A stretch of DNA of 34,956 bases from an uncultured Endozoicomonas sp. (GTDB lineage: Bacteria > Pseudomonadota > Gammaproteobacteria > Pseudomonadales > Endozoicomonadaceae). Under the pieces are notes generated by a model, which worked only from the letters and a program-made list of their open reading frames with translations, was not told the origin of the DNA and did no database searches. The stretch lies in assembly GCA_900299555.1 (NCBI GenBank), contig OODV01000215.1, positions 1 through 34,956 on the forward strand. Direction: 5' to 3'. Numbering within the stretch: position 1 is the first letter of the stretch; each line of letters starts with the position of its first letter. Below, piece by piece: positions 6,593-15,350 of the stretch. The translations under genes and the position numbers were made by a program.

Positions 6593-9444
6593 AGAGGCAA
6601 GTCATTCAAACAGTTAATACTGTTACATTCAGTACGTTTAGATTCACTTTTATACGCTTTTTTATGTGGGCCACCAAAAGAGCGGATTACCAGCTTTCCT
6701 CTGTTTTCCATAAGCCTTTTCAGTGCAGACTCCATATCGGCTGGTTTCAGCTTACGAATTTCATCCGCAATTTTAAGGTGATTATCAAAGTCAAGCTCGA
6801 CACTGGTAATCCCCTGCCAGAAGCGGGCATTACGCTCATCCATATTGTCGTCTTTCTTGAGAAGATCGCCTATCAACCCCTGTCGGTACTGCTCAAGATC
6901 CTGATCGGTCAGCTGACCCAAAGCATTCACCTGATCGCTCAGAAACTGATCAACACGAGCCTCTATACTGATAGGATCCAATTTCGGTGACTGGACGACA
7001 AAAATTATGCCAGGGTGCTTTTCAAAAGGGCGAGGGCCAGCAAATACCACATATCCTAACTGCTGTTCAGTACGCAGGCTGTTAAAGAAGGGGTTGGCTA
7101 ACAAACGCCCTAAGAGCGCATACCGCGCACGCTCAAGATTATTGGTCTCAGGGAGCTGATAATAGCTGATCAGCATTGAATCATCATGCTCAACATCCAT
7201 ATTCAGCACACGATCCGTCTCACCCAACAAATGAAAAGGCAGATCGAATCGATCTCGGCGATTATGATCATTCAGCAATACTGACTCGACCATTGCTGCC
7301 AGATTCAACGCTTCAGACTTGCTGTGGTTGCCATATACCAGCATTTCTACATGAATCTGGTTATAGAAATTGCGGGCATAATTCAGCAGATCCTGATAAG
7401 TCACCTTTTCTGCAGCTTTAAGCAATACCTCATCCTCAGGGTACGAAGGATAAGTCGCCTGATTTAACGCATCCATTCCTAACCGATAAGGCGCATGGAA
7501 TTTCTTGTTTTTCAGACCTCGAATGAGTACCGCTTTTTCCTGCTCAAAAGCACTCTTCTCTGGTTTAAAGGTTTCAACCGCTTTGAGAATATCTTCCAGC
7601 AGAACAGCCTGCTTGTCCTGATATCCTGCAAGACTGATCAAAAGTCCTCGCCGACCGGCTGTAATGCTGTAATTAAGACCCGCTTCTTTGGCAGGATAAC
7701 CATATTCATTGAGACTTCTTGATAACAATGATTTGTAGAGCTGGATCAGTACATTGTCGTCTGGTGTTGCTGAAGCCGCAGGCGTCGAAATCATAGCCCG
7801 CACATTACCTCGGGGCATATTAAAGCTGGTATCGGTCAGGCCCCATACCCGCAAACCTGGCTTCTCCATAATAACCGAAGGCTCGGTCGCTTTACTGCTT
7901 TCCTGAAGCTTCAGATTGTTGGCAATAAACGGATTCGGCTCTGGAATCGTCAGAAACTCCCGGGACACAGGTGTCTTAAGCCGTTTCACCAGCTCATCGG
8001 ATAACCCCTGTACGCTGTACTTGGTTTCAAAGTAAGGCTCGACTCTGTTGGTCGGCAAGTTCTGGGCAATAACGACCTGACGAAGGTTTTCAACCGTCAT
8101 CCTGTTTAAATAACCGATAATCAGCTCAGGATCATAAGCCTCGTAGAGGTAGTTAGCTTCCAAAAGGTGTTCCGCTGGCAGATAGTGCATTCTCGCAGCC
8201 AACCCGGAAGCAGTCTGTTGCGGATTCCTGTCCTCCTGATAACGAAAGCCAAGATCAGCTATTTGCTTGCTCTCCTGATACAACCAGGATTGCAGCCCTT
8301 TTCTTCGAATGAGTTCAAGATAATCAAAAACAATCGCTGTAATTTCATCGACCTGAGTCAGCCCTTCAGGCGTTAACTCCATTCTAACCGTGAATTCACT
8401 GTACTCATTGGGAAGGTCACTGCTATAAGCTACCAGAGAGTCGATCAGGCCACGATCCTTCAACAAACTGTGTAAACTGCCTTTTCCTTCATAGCCAATA
8501 ATTCTGGCAAGATAACCCAGTGGCTTTAAGTGATAAAACGGCTGAGCACTGGGCATTGGGAAGCTTAACGATAAAACCCGGGTATCCTTTAATGGCACGA
8601 TGTTAATTCGAGCCTGTAATTCGTCCCGGGTATACGGTTGCTTGCCTATTGTTAAATCAGGCTTGGCACCTGATGGAACCCCGCCAAATGATGTATTTAC
8701 CCATTTTTCAAGGGTATCAAGGTTTTCTCTGCCATAGACAACAACCCCCATATTGGGAGCAACGTAATATTGGGCGTGGAAATCTTTGAGAGATTGCCAG
8801 AGCTTGCCGTCCTTGTCATTCAATGTGTCCAGACTGCCAATATTGAACCGACTTTTAGGGTGATCCGGGTTAGACGTTGCATTCAGAGCCATAAACAGGC
8901 GCCAGCCATCTTCTCTGGCATGCAGGCGATACTCTGAATCTACCGCATTCTTTTCACGCTCAACGTAATTTGGATCCAGCTTCGGGGCAATAAAGAACTG
9001 GGCAAGCCGATCCAGTGCTGGCTGCAGCTGATCACTGTTAATGTCAAAGTAGTAATTGGTTCTCACATCTGCCGTGTAGGCGTTACTACTACCGCCATTA
9101 GCACGGATAAATTCAGAATAGCTGTCGACATCCGGGTACTTTTCTGTCCCCATAAACAGCATATGTTCAAGAAAGTGTGCAAGCCCGAGTCGGTCGTCAG
9201 GATCCTGATAACTGCCAACGTTAACATCGACTGCGGCTGCAGACTTATCAGTATCCGGGTCTGAAATCAGGAGAACCTTAAGTCCGTTGTCTAAAGTGAC
9301 ATAGCGGTAATCTCGATCATCAGCAGGACTTTTTATCACTTCTTCCGGGGTCACAAGGGCTTCTCTCTCCGTCGTCATTGAACAACCTGCTATTGAAACC
9401 ATGGTTAATACTCCAGCAACCATTGACACCAGTTTTTTATACAT
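6583..9444 (-). CDS. Pitrilysin-like M16 zinc protease, predicted lipoprotein
   Basis: This is a large insulinase/pitrilysin-family metalloprotease (M16A) of 953 residues, close to the usual length of E. coli PtrA (about 960). It would cut peptides in the cell envelope. The inverted zinc motif HFLEH gives His90, catalytic Glu93 and His94, and the third ligand is Glu171 in ERE..NAVDSE, at the spacing known for pitrilysin. Two M16 halves follow (C-terminal parts with YYQLPETNN and RTEQQLGYVVF). The N terminus is MYKKLVSMVAGVLTMVSIAGC, a lipobox with Cys21, so the enzyme is probably membrane-anchored; PtrA itself is soluble in the periplasm. I chose the ATG at 9444 because it gives a proper signal peptide. 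An upstream ATG at 9471 would add nine residues. Ribosome binding sites are weak at both. Confidence 0.9.
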   Translation of the reverse strand: MYKKLVSMVAGVLTMVSIAGCSMTTEREALVTPEEVIKSPADDRDYRYVTLDNGLKVLLISDPDTDKSAAAVDVNVGSYQDPDDRLGLAHFLEHMLFMGTEKYPDVDSYSEFIRANGGSSNAYTADVRTNYYFDINSDQLQPALDRLAQFFIAPKLDPNYVEREKNAVDSEYRLHAREDGWRLFMALNATSNPDHPKSRFNIGSLDTLNDKDGKLWQSLKDFHAQYYVAPNMGVVVYGRENLDTLEKWVNTSFGGVPSGAKPDLTIGKQPYTRDELQARINIVPLKDTRVLSLSFPMPSAQPFYHLKPLGYLARIIGYEGKGSLHSLLKDRGLIDSLVAYSSDLPNEYSEFTVRMELTPEGLTQVDEITAIVFDYLELIRRKGLQSWLYQESKQIADLGFRYQEDRNPQQTASGLAARMHYLPAEHLLEANYLYEAYDPELIIGYLNRMTVENLRQVVIAQNLPTNRVEPYFETKYSVQGLSDELVKRLKTPVSREFLTIPEPNPFIANNLKLQESSKATEPSVIMEKPGLRVWGLTDTSFNMPRGNVRAMISTPAASATPDDNVLIQLYKSLLSRSLNEYGYPAKEAGLNYSITAGRRGLLISLAGYQDKQAVLLEDILKAVETFKPEKSAFEQEKAVLIRGLKNKKFHAPYRLGMDALNQATYPSYPEDEVLLKAAEKVTYQDLLNYARNFYNQIHVEMLVYGNHSKSEALNLAAMVESVLLNDHNRRDRFDLPFHLLGETDRVLNMDVEHDDSMLISYYQLPETNNLERARYALLGRLLANPFFNSLRTEQQLGYVVFAGPRPFEKHPGIIFVVQSPKLDPISIEARVDQFLSDQVNALGQLTDQDLEQYRQGLIGDLLKKDDNMDERNARFWQGITSVELDFDNHLKIADEIRKLKPADMESALKRLMENRGKLVIRSFGGPHKKAYKSESKRTECNSINCLNDLPLSR

Positions 9445-9881
9445 ATCAGCTTTCACTGTGCAAAACATCATACAATCTTTTGATTTATCCTATTTTATTC
9501 CGCTTGATGGCATCCTGTTACGTAAAAGGTCCTTCACAGGAATAAGCCACCATAAGAGCTAACTGTGATTGATTAAATCAAAGGAACCACCTCTGCACCC
9601 AGAATCAATATTAGAGGCTTGGCAAATTATCCGTTTCTGCATATTTCATATCACGAAATAAGCTCACTAAATGCCAGCATGGCTCATCTTCATGTGAACT
9701 ACAACTGTAATACCATATTCTCGGCCCAATCCGCTTCAGCCGTGACCAAATTTAAACATTCTCTAAATTGATGACACAGCTAATTCATGTCATAAAAAAC
9801 AGTGCATGAGTAGTAACTTTAACTTGCTTTACGCTCATTCAGCCTCAGGTTGTGGCAAATCAGATGGCGGTGCAAGTAAGC
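9445..9881. other. Intergenic region between divergent M16 protease and gsk
   Basis: This is about 440 bp holding the upstream region of the protease gene (minus strand) and distal DNA of gsk. I see no ORF with coding character, no tRNA and no strong promoter. Confidence 0.5.
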
Positions 9882-9909
9882 TTGGTAAGCTATTCACAGC
9901 TGGTATACT
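9882..9909 (+). promoter_or_regulatory. Candidate sigma70 promoter of gsk
   Basis: TTGGTA (9882-9887), a 16-bp spacer and TATACT (9904-9909) make a plausible promoter, with TGG just before the -10. If used, the gsk leader would be about 270 nt long and would contain the inverted repeats at 9986-10097. Confidence 0.4.
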
Positions 9910-9985
9910 GAGCCCGTTTTAACAACCTATACCCAACCACATAGGCGAAAGGTTTAGGGGGCATTCTCAATTAGCCATTAGAATA

Positions 9986-10097
9986 GTTGATCACACAAGT
10001 ACTCAGGCAATACCCAAAGGGCATAAAGGTGAACGGCGCAGGTCATGGGTTCCATGTTCAAGTCGTTCAACGCGGCATGAGTACTTGTATGATCAAC
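9986..10097. repeat. Long inverted repeat in the gsk leader
   Basis: The arms GTTGATCACACAAGTACTCA (9986-10005) and, on the other strand, GTTGATCATACAAGTACTCA (10097-10078) match at 19 of 20 positions. They enclose 72 nt, inside which TGAACG and CGTTCA can pair in turn, and CATGGGTTCCATG forms an apical hairpin. The stretch could be a small palindromic mobile repeat or a structured 5' leader. An open frame across it (9987-10217) has no coding character and overlaps gsk, so I do not call a gene. Confidence 0.75.
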
Positions 10098-10188
10098 CCG
10101 AAGCCCCCCCTAGAGATTAAACTGGTTTTGAGTCCTCTTTTCATGAATAATCAGCCTTCCTTCCTAATACTTCATTTTCTTTTTTTTC

Positions 10189-11487
10189 ATGAAATTCCCC
10201 GGCCGTCGAAAGATTAAGCATTACTTCCCGGTCAATACCCACAATCGCTTTGATATGGAAAGCTCTGTGTTTGGCCAGGCCAACACCTATATCTGTGGTA
10301 TTGATCAAAACCTGGTGGACATTACAGCCCGAGTCGACAACTCGGTTCTCAACGATTTCGGGCTGGATAAAGGCGCCTCACAGTGGCTGGATAATGACCA
10401 GGCCAATCGTCTCTATCAGTTTCTCAAGCAACACCAGCTCATTGAAGACCAGTTTGCCGGTGGCACAATTGGTAATACACTTCACAATTATTCCGTACTG
10501 GCGGATGACCGCTCCGTTCAGTTTGGCGTCATGAGCCAGAATATTCAGGTTGGCGATTACGCTTATCGCTATCTTTGTAACACCAGTAGCAAAGTCGATC
10601 TCACCTGGCTTCAGCCCGTGGATGGCCCCATTGGCCGTTGTTTCGCTCTTATCACAGAAGATGGTGAACGCACTTTCGGAATCAGCCCTGGTTTCATGAA
10701 CCAGCTCAGCCCGGAGTTTATTAATGAAACCATTATTGCCGAGTCATCGGGCCTGATTCTTTGTGCCTATACAATGGCCGATCCCACCCTGCCAATCTAC
10801 CACGCCATGGTAAAAGCAGCACAATTAGCCAAGAAGCATGAAGTACCAGTCATTTTGACCCTGGGTACACGCGGTCTGGTCAATGCCATTAAACAACCAC
10901 TGATCGAGTTTCTCAACGATTACGTAACTATCGCAGCAATGAATGAAGAGGAAGCAGAAGCATTGACGGATGAGCAAGATCCGTTAAAGGCTTCTGAGTA
11001 CATGCTGCAGTGGGTAGATATGGTCCTGTTAACAGCGGGGGCTGAAGGCCTCTACTTAAGTGGTTATACAGAGAATTCAATGGCCCGGGAGACCGAAAAC
11101 CCCATTCGCTCCGGAAGCATCAGTGATTTCAACCGTTATGAATTCAGTCGGCCACTGCTTCGCTCTCACTGCGATGAGCCACTGAAAATATACTCACACA
11201 TAAGCCCTTATCTGGGAGGCCCCAAAAATATTAAAAATACCAATGGTGCTGGTGATGGTGCACTGGCGGCACTTATTCATGATATGGCGGCTAATGACTA
11301 TCATCGCCAAATGTTACCGACATCCAGCAAACATAATAAGTCATGGGTTACATACTCCTCTTTAGCCCAGGTATGTAAATACGCCAATCGTGTCAGTTTT
11401 GAGGTGTTAGCCCAAAGCTCTCCCCGCCTTTCACGGGCACTACCAGAGCGCGAAATGAGCCTGGAGGACAGTTACTGGGATCAATAA
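10189..11487 (+). CDS. gsk: Inosine-guanosine kinase
   Basis: Gsk phosphorylates inosine and guanosine to IMP and GMP in purine salvage, using ATP. The protein has 432 residues (E. coli Gsk has 434) and starts MKFPGRRKIKHYFPVN, as the E. coli enzyme nearly does. PfkB/ribokinase-family marks are the FAGGTIGNTLHNYSVLADD segment, VDGPIGRCFALI, and the C-terminal nucleotide-binding and catalytic motif NTNGAGDGALAAL with the presumed catalytic Asp. The C terminus SPRLSRALPERE..LEDSYWD is also conserved. The ATG at 10189 has no clear Shine-Dalgarno sequence (a T-rich tract precedes it), but the conserved N terminus fixes the start. The next gene downstream, a broken deoxynucleotide N-hydrolase homologue, is also a nucleotide-salvage type. 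Confidence 0.95.
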   Translation: MKFPGRRKIKHYFPVNTHNRFDMESSVFGQANTYICGIDQNLVDITARVDNSVLNDFGLDKGASQWLDNDQANRLYQFLKQHQLIEDQFAGGTIGNTLHNYSVLADDRSVQFGVMSQNIQVGDYAYRYLCNTSSKVDLTWLQPVDGPIGRCFALITEDGERTFGISPGFMNQLSPEFINETIIAESSGLILCAYTMADPTLPIYHAMVKAAQLAKKHEVPVILTLGTRGLVNAIKQPLIEFLNDYVTIAAMNEEEAEALTDEQDPLKASEYMLQWVDMVLLTAGAEGLYLSGYTENSMARETENPIRSGSISDFNRYEFSRPLLRSHCDEPLKIYSHISPYLGGPKNIKNTNGAGDGALAALIHDMAANDYHRQMLPTSSKHNKSWVTYSSLAQVCKYANRVSFEVLAQSSPRLSRALPEREMSLEDSYWDQ

Positions 11488-11550
11488 ACAACAATTTCCT
11501 CTATATACTCATAAGGTTTGTAGTCGAAATCTCCAGTAAGCCTGCACAAC

Positions 11551-11580
11551 TTTTAAGCTCTCGCCCCCGAGAGCTTAAAA
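11551..11580. terminator. Perfect 13-bp hairpin downstream of gsk
   Basis: TTTTAAGCTCTCG and CGAGAGCTTAAAA are exact complements around a CCCC loop. The hairpin lies 64 bp after the gsk stop and before the next gene. No T tract follows outside the stem, so its use as an intrinsic terminator is uncertain, but no other structure ends the gsk transcript. Confidence 0.5.
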
Positions 11581-11754
11581 CTATCTATGACTGGACCTGG
11601 CTGGCGAACAGTGAAAACAAGTTCTGTCGACGACGTTAGTAACCTCAAAGACTACGGGTATAGCAAAACCTCTTAAACTGACCTCGTTATTCTCCCCGGT
11701 TGTAAATAGTCAGCTGCTATAGTTGCTTGATCCGCATTTGCTAGAGAAACTTCA

Positions 11755-12309
11755 ATGAAGGATCGTGTCGTCTTTTATGGTGCCAGTATAACCAGCCGAT
11801 CAAAAACTCAGGCACGGGAAATTATTGACCGTGCGATACATATCTGTGAGTTGCTGAGAAAGCATGGCTTTCAATGTCATGCAGATGTCGTTCTGGATGA
11901 TAAACTGTATAGCCGATCATCCGCTTCTATAACCAATATTCCTGAAAAGTTTCTTAAGCTCAGCACAGAAGAGCAAGTGAATAAACTGAAGTCTTTTCGA
12001 GTATCTGAGCCTCAAGAACTTCATAAAGAAGTTGCCTGCTACTACTGGGGACTGGACAGTTTGAGAAATGCCCATTTCTGCCTTTAGGATTTGACTTACC
12101 CATCAACTGGGGCGGGCTTTGAACTCGCAACCGCTCTGACCCTAGGCAAGAAGTGCTTCTGTTTCTCAGAAAACACACGGATTTCATCCACTGTCTGTGG
12201 CTACCCGCTTAACTCTCTGACAGTTGCCAACTATGGGGAAAATTTTGAAAAAAAACTTTTTGAATTTCTCAGAAACAGCGACCGGAAACTTAACCCGGAT
12301 ATAACATAA
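11755..12309 (+). pseudogene. 2'-deoxynucleoside 5'-phosphate N-hydrolase-like gene with in-frame TAG
   Basis: One reading frame runs from the ATG at 11755 to the TAA at 12309 (183 sense codons), broken by a single TAG at 12085-12087. The part before it starts RVVFYGASITSRSKTQ and ends LRNAHFCL. The part after it reads DLTYPSTGAGFELATALTLG, then ISSTVCG and FEKKLFEFL. The joined sequence resembles the DNPH1/RCL and nucleoside 2-deoxyribosyltransferase families: the (D/E)xxxPSxGxGxEL block with the catalytic Glu lies just after the stop. Members usually have a hydrophobic residue at the TAG position, so TTG to TAG is a likely single-base change. These enzymes remove bases from deoxynucleotides or deoxynucleosides, which suits the neighbour gsk. 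It is either a young pseudogene, a readthrough gene or a sequencing error. Confidence 0.7.
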
Positions 12310-12485
12310 ACGAGCAACCGTTCCCACTCGCCCCATGTTGCTTGAAGGGTGCTTCTGTGAATCCAGATTATTAAACAACAATAAGAAGTATCACTCTCTT
12401 TCTCACAACCTCAGATGCTTTTTATCGTGCAAGGCGCTATGATTTTTGAAACATAAATCAAAACAATAATAATACTGACGTATTC

Positions 12486-13289
12486 ATGAGTATTCTCCAG
12501 CGCATAAACCACGAAGCCATTGAAGGTATACGTTGTGGCAGAAAAAACAATGTTAATACCTCCTTCATTGTCTACCGTTTTGGCGACACCGTGATTGATA
12601 CCGCTCCTTCTAACCAGTGGCGTTATATAAAACCGTTTTTCCTGGAAAAAAGTATTCGTCAGATCCTGCTAACTCACCATCATGAAGATCACAGCGGCAA
12701 CGCAGCAAATCTTGAAAAATTAACCGGAATAACCCCATTAGCAGAGGAAGGTACGCGCACCATTATGGAGAAAGGGTTTTCCATTCCATTAATCCAGCGA
12801 TACCTCTGGGGCAGCAGTCCAGCGATTAATCTATTTCCTCTCCCTGACACTATCGAGCTGGACGATGGCAGCCTGCTGGAGCCAGTTTTAACCCCCGGAC
12901 ATGCGGAAGATATGGTTTGTTATTACTCTTCGCAGCACGGCTTTATTTTCACAGCAGACCTGTATATTTCACGCACGATACGTTACATGCGTGACGATGA
13001 AAATCTCACGGTGCTGATCAAGAGTATAAGGAAGGTTCTGGCCAGAGATTTTGAAACGGTGCTGTGTCCTCATCGAGGTGTTGTTTTGCAGGGTAAACAG
13101 GCTCTACAGGAAAAGTTGAACAACCTGCTTGAATTATGTGAACGTACCCAGAACCTCCACCAGCAAGGGCAATCCATCAAGGAAATCACCCGTAACCTGC
13201 TGGGCAGTGAGGATGGCATCAGCTACCTGACAGGCTTTGGTTTTTCGAAGCGGAACCTGATTAGAGAGTCTTTAAAGGTAGCACTGTAA
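12486..13289 (+). CDS. Metallo-beta-lactamase-fold hydrolase
   Basis: This MBL-fold protein of 267 residues has a full set of metal ligands: THHHEDHSG (HxHxDH at residues 64-69), TPGHAEDM, FTADLY and CPHRG. It is probably a cytoplasmic hydrolase of the glyoxalase II/RNase Z-like superfamily, and its substrate cannot be told from sequence. The C-terminal 60 residues are helical (winged-helix-like, as in LACTB2-type members). No Shine-Dalgarno sequence precedes the ATG. TTGAAA (12446-12451), an 18-bp spacer and TAATAC (12470-12475) could be a promoter whose transcript would be nearly leaderless. pdxH follows 53 bp downstream. Confidence 0.85.
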   Translation: MSILQRINHEAIEGIRCGRKNNVNTSFIVYRFGDTVIDTAPSNQWRYIKPFFLEKSIRQILLTHHHEDHSGNAANLEKLTGITPLAEEGTRTIMEKGFSIPLIQRYLWGSSPAINLFPLPDTIELDDGSLLEPVLTPGHAEDMVCYYSSQHGFIFTADLYISRTIRYMRDDENLTVLIKSIRKVLARDFETVLCPHRGVVLQGKQALQEKLNNLLELCERTQNLHQQGQSIKEITRNLLGSEDGISYLTGFGFSKRNLIRESLKVAL

Positions 13290-13342
13290 ATAACGCCCTG
13301 TCGCAGTTAAAATTATACTTCATTCAGCCTTAAAGAGCCGTC

Positions 13343-13990
13343 ATGGACATCAGTCACCTAAGAGAAGAATACACTCAAGCAGGCCTTAGCCGGGAAACCA
13401 TGGAAAAAAACCCGTTTAAACAGTTTGAAATCTGGTTTAAACAGGCTCAGGAAGCTCAGCTGGCAGAACCCAACGCAATGAGTCTGGCCACGGTATCAGC
13501 TTCTGGCATGCCATCCCTGAGAACAGTACTTCTGAAGTATTTTGACGAGACAGGCTTTGTTTTTTTCACCAACTACAACAGCAATAAAGCCAAAGATATT
13601 GCCACTAACCCTCAGGTAGCTATCATGTTTCCATGGGTTTCCCTTGAGCGACAGGTCATTATTCAGGGAAAAACAGAAAAAATCTCCACTTCAGAATCAC
13701 TTCGCTATTTCACCAGTCGCCCGACCACCAGCCAACTGGGAGCATGGGTATCACAGCAAAGTTCCGTAATTACCGGGCGAAAAGTACTGGAGTTAAAACT
13801 TGAAGAGATGAAGCGTAAATTCAAGGAAGGAAAAATTCCATTACCTGACTTCTGGGGAGGCTATCGCGTAGTACCAGAGAAAATTGAGTTCTGGCAAGGT
13901 CGCCCAAGTCGGCTTCATGATCGTTTTCAATATTCACACCCGTCGGCTGATAATAACAACCAATGGCAAATAGACAGGCTCTCTCCTTGA
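13343..13990 (+). CDS. pdxH: Pyridoxine/pyridoxamine 5'-phosphate oxidase
   Basis: PdxH is an FMN enzyme that makes pyridoxal 5'-phosphate, the last step of vitamin B6 synthesis and salvage. The 215-residue length is typical (E. coli 218). Conserved segments are [22 protein letters not shown] (FMN binding), [30 protein letters not shown], and at the C terminus [27 protein letters not shown] (substrate binding). The family usually ends in RLAP; here it is RLSP. The ATG at 13343 follows AAAGAG. The tus-like gene starts 22 bp after the stop and is probably cotranscribed. Confidence 0.95.
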   Translation: MDISHLREEYTQAGLSRETMEKNPFKQFEIWFKQAQEAQLAEPNAMSLATVSASGMPSLRTVLLKYFDETGFVFFTNYNSNKAKDIATNPQVAIMFPWVSLERQVIIQGKTEKISTSESLRYFTSRPTTSQLGAWVSQQSSVITGRKVLELKLEEMKRKFKEGKIPLPDFWGGYRVVPEKIEFWQGRPSRLHDRFQYSHPSADNNNQWQIDRLSP

Positions 13991-14012
13991 AAACCACCTT
14001 GGGAGTTTTTTG

Positions 14013-14909
14013 ATGAGCAAGGAAACTGCTGCACGAATTGCTGTGAGGGATGCCCTAATTCAACTGGTGGAGCTTAATCGCTCATTTCGAGAATCGGTTG
14101 AAAGTGATCATGGCTTACCTATCTGGATCATGGAAACCGATTCTGAGCCTGACAATAAACGCTCACTGGCCGCCAGTGTTGCAACGCGGCTGACCTATAT
14201 CGAAGAGCAGAATAAACAGGAAACCGCGCGTTTAACAGGACTTGTGGGTGTTTCTGAAAACACTTTACACGTGGGAGAAGCGCTGAATCTTTGCCGTGAC
14301 CAATTTAAAACAGCGATATCCAATTTCCGAAAACTGTTTGGCGATAGCATTGAAGCCATTGAGCAGGCATCAGATGACTTAAGAGATGGTTTATTAGGCG
14401 GCCTGCAAATTAAACATTTGCATTTTGTGCAGTGTTACCGACAACTTAAGCTCTTTGCAGAACCTCCAAAACGGGTTGGGTTCAGCTGGGCAGCCTGTCA
14501 CAGCGGCACTGTCCGGCTCACAGCAGAAGAGGCAATAGGTCACTTCCGGAAGAAATACATAGCTTCAGTTGCCGTCAATGAAGACATTCGCCTTCTGGAA
14601 GCAATGCCATCAGAAGAAGTGGTGGTCATCAAACGGATACTCGCTCCGCACCTCAGAGCAAATATTACCTGGCCCGAAGAAATAAAAGCTCTCAGGCAAA
14701 CTGACCCGGAGCTTAAAAAGCAGTATCCGGCCCAGATTAATTCCCCCCTTCCCCTGTTTATTCAACTGAAACCGGGAGAACCTTTACCTGAATTTAACCG
14801 GATTCGACCTTATGACGCCTCGGCCAGACAGGAAAGGCTGCAGCGCAGTGATGCCCGTCTGGTCAAGATTAACGACAACCCCCACTCAAGGATTTACCGC
14901 TACGCTTAA
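14013..14909 (+). CDS. tus: DNA replication terminus site-binding protein (Tus) homologue
   Basis: This 298-residue protein matches the pattern of Tus (E. coli 309 residues), which binds Ter sites and blocks the replicative helicase from one side. Shared features, compared from memory with E. coli Tus, are YRQLKLFAEPPKRVGFSWA (E. coli YRTLTVLHDPATLRFGWA), then TAEEAIGHFRKKY (DEVLAQLEKSL), and the C-terminal SPLPLFIQL..GEPLPEFNRIRPYDAS (TPLIALIN..PDVGELLNYDAD). The N-terminal 110 residues are helical. The ATG at 14013 follows GGGAG; a TTG one codon earlier is in frame. It follows pdxH by 22 bp. I found no clear Ter-like site nearby. Identity is well supported by pattern, but Ter specificity cannot be read from it. 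Confidence 0.8.
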   Translation: MSKETAARIAVRDALIQLVELNRSFRESVESDHGLPIWIMETDSEPDNKRSLAASVATRLTYIEEQNKQETARLTGLVGVSENTLHVGEALNLCRDQFKTAISNFRKLFGDSIEAIEQASDDLRDGLLGGLQIKHLHFVQCYRQLKLFAEPPKRVGFSWAACHSGTVRLTAEEAIGHFRKKYIASVAVNEDIRLLEAMPSEEVVVIKRILAPHLRANITWPEEIKALRQTDPELKKQYPAQINSPLPLFIQLKPGEPLPEFNRIRPYDASARQERLQRSDARLVKINDNPHSRIYRYA

Positions 14910-15029
14910 GAAGCTGACCAGAAGTCTGGCCGAAAATAGCGCCCGTAGTGAGGGTGACAGAAATTTTTAGACCAGTTTGCTGCCACCACAGCAGGGCAGT
15001 CTCTTTCTGGACAGGTTCCAGGAAGAGAC

Positions 15030-15272
15030 TCAAGAATCCTTTTCTGCCAGATAGGATTCCAGGTCTGTATAACCACCAACGTATTGCTGACCATGAAAAA
15101 TCTGTGGAACTGTCTCTACTTCCTTTCCAACGGTCTTGGAAAGGTCAGCTTTACTGATACCTTCTTCATAGATATCAACGTATTTAAAAGGCAAACCTTT
15201 CATCTCCAGCAGCTGCTTGGCACGAACACAAAATCCGCAGCCCGGACGACCAAATACGGTATACCTATCCAT
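15030..15272 (-). CDS. Glutaredoxin, GrxA-like, with CGFC active site
   Basis: This 80-residue glutaredoxin reduces disulfides with glutathione. The layout is that of E. coli GrxA: YTVFGRPGCGFCVRAKQLL at the N terminus, then YVDIYEEGISKADL, then the cis-Pro motif ETVPQIFHGQQYVGGYTDLE. The active site is CGFC, not the usual CPYC. This mixes the CGF of monothiol (CGFS) glutaredoxins with a second cysteine. The ATG at 15272 follows GGAGC. The gene is convergent with tus (tail-to-tail), and a MITE-like repeat lies about 80 bp upstream of its start. Confidence 0.9.
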   Translation of the reverse strand: MDRYTVFGRPGCGFCVRAKQLLEMKGLPFKYVDIYEEGISKADLSKTVGKEVETVPQIFHGQQYVGGYTDLESYLAEKDS

Positions 15273-15350
15273 TATTTATGCTCCATCAGATTCATAATAA
15301 ATACACATCGGATGCCGTATTCTGTTGATGTCGGCAATCCAAGCAATATG

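Noticed and set aside
9987..10217. 76-codon frame upstream of gsk
   Set aside because: It runs through the long inverted repeat, overlaps the gsk start and has no coding character.
12001..14012. Ter-like sites for the Tus homologue
   Set aside because: No stretch resembling the E. coli Ter core was found near the gene; the lineage may use another sequence.
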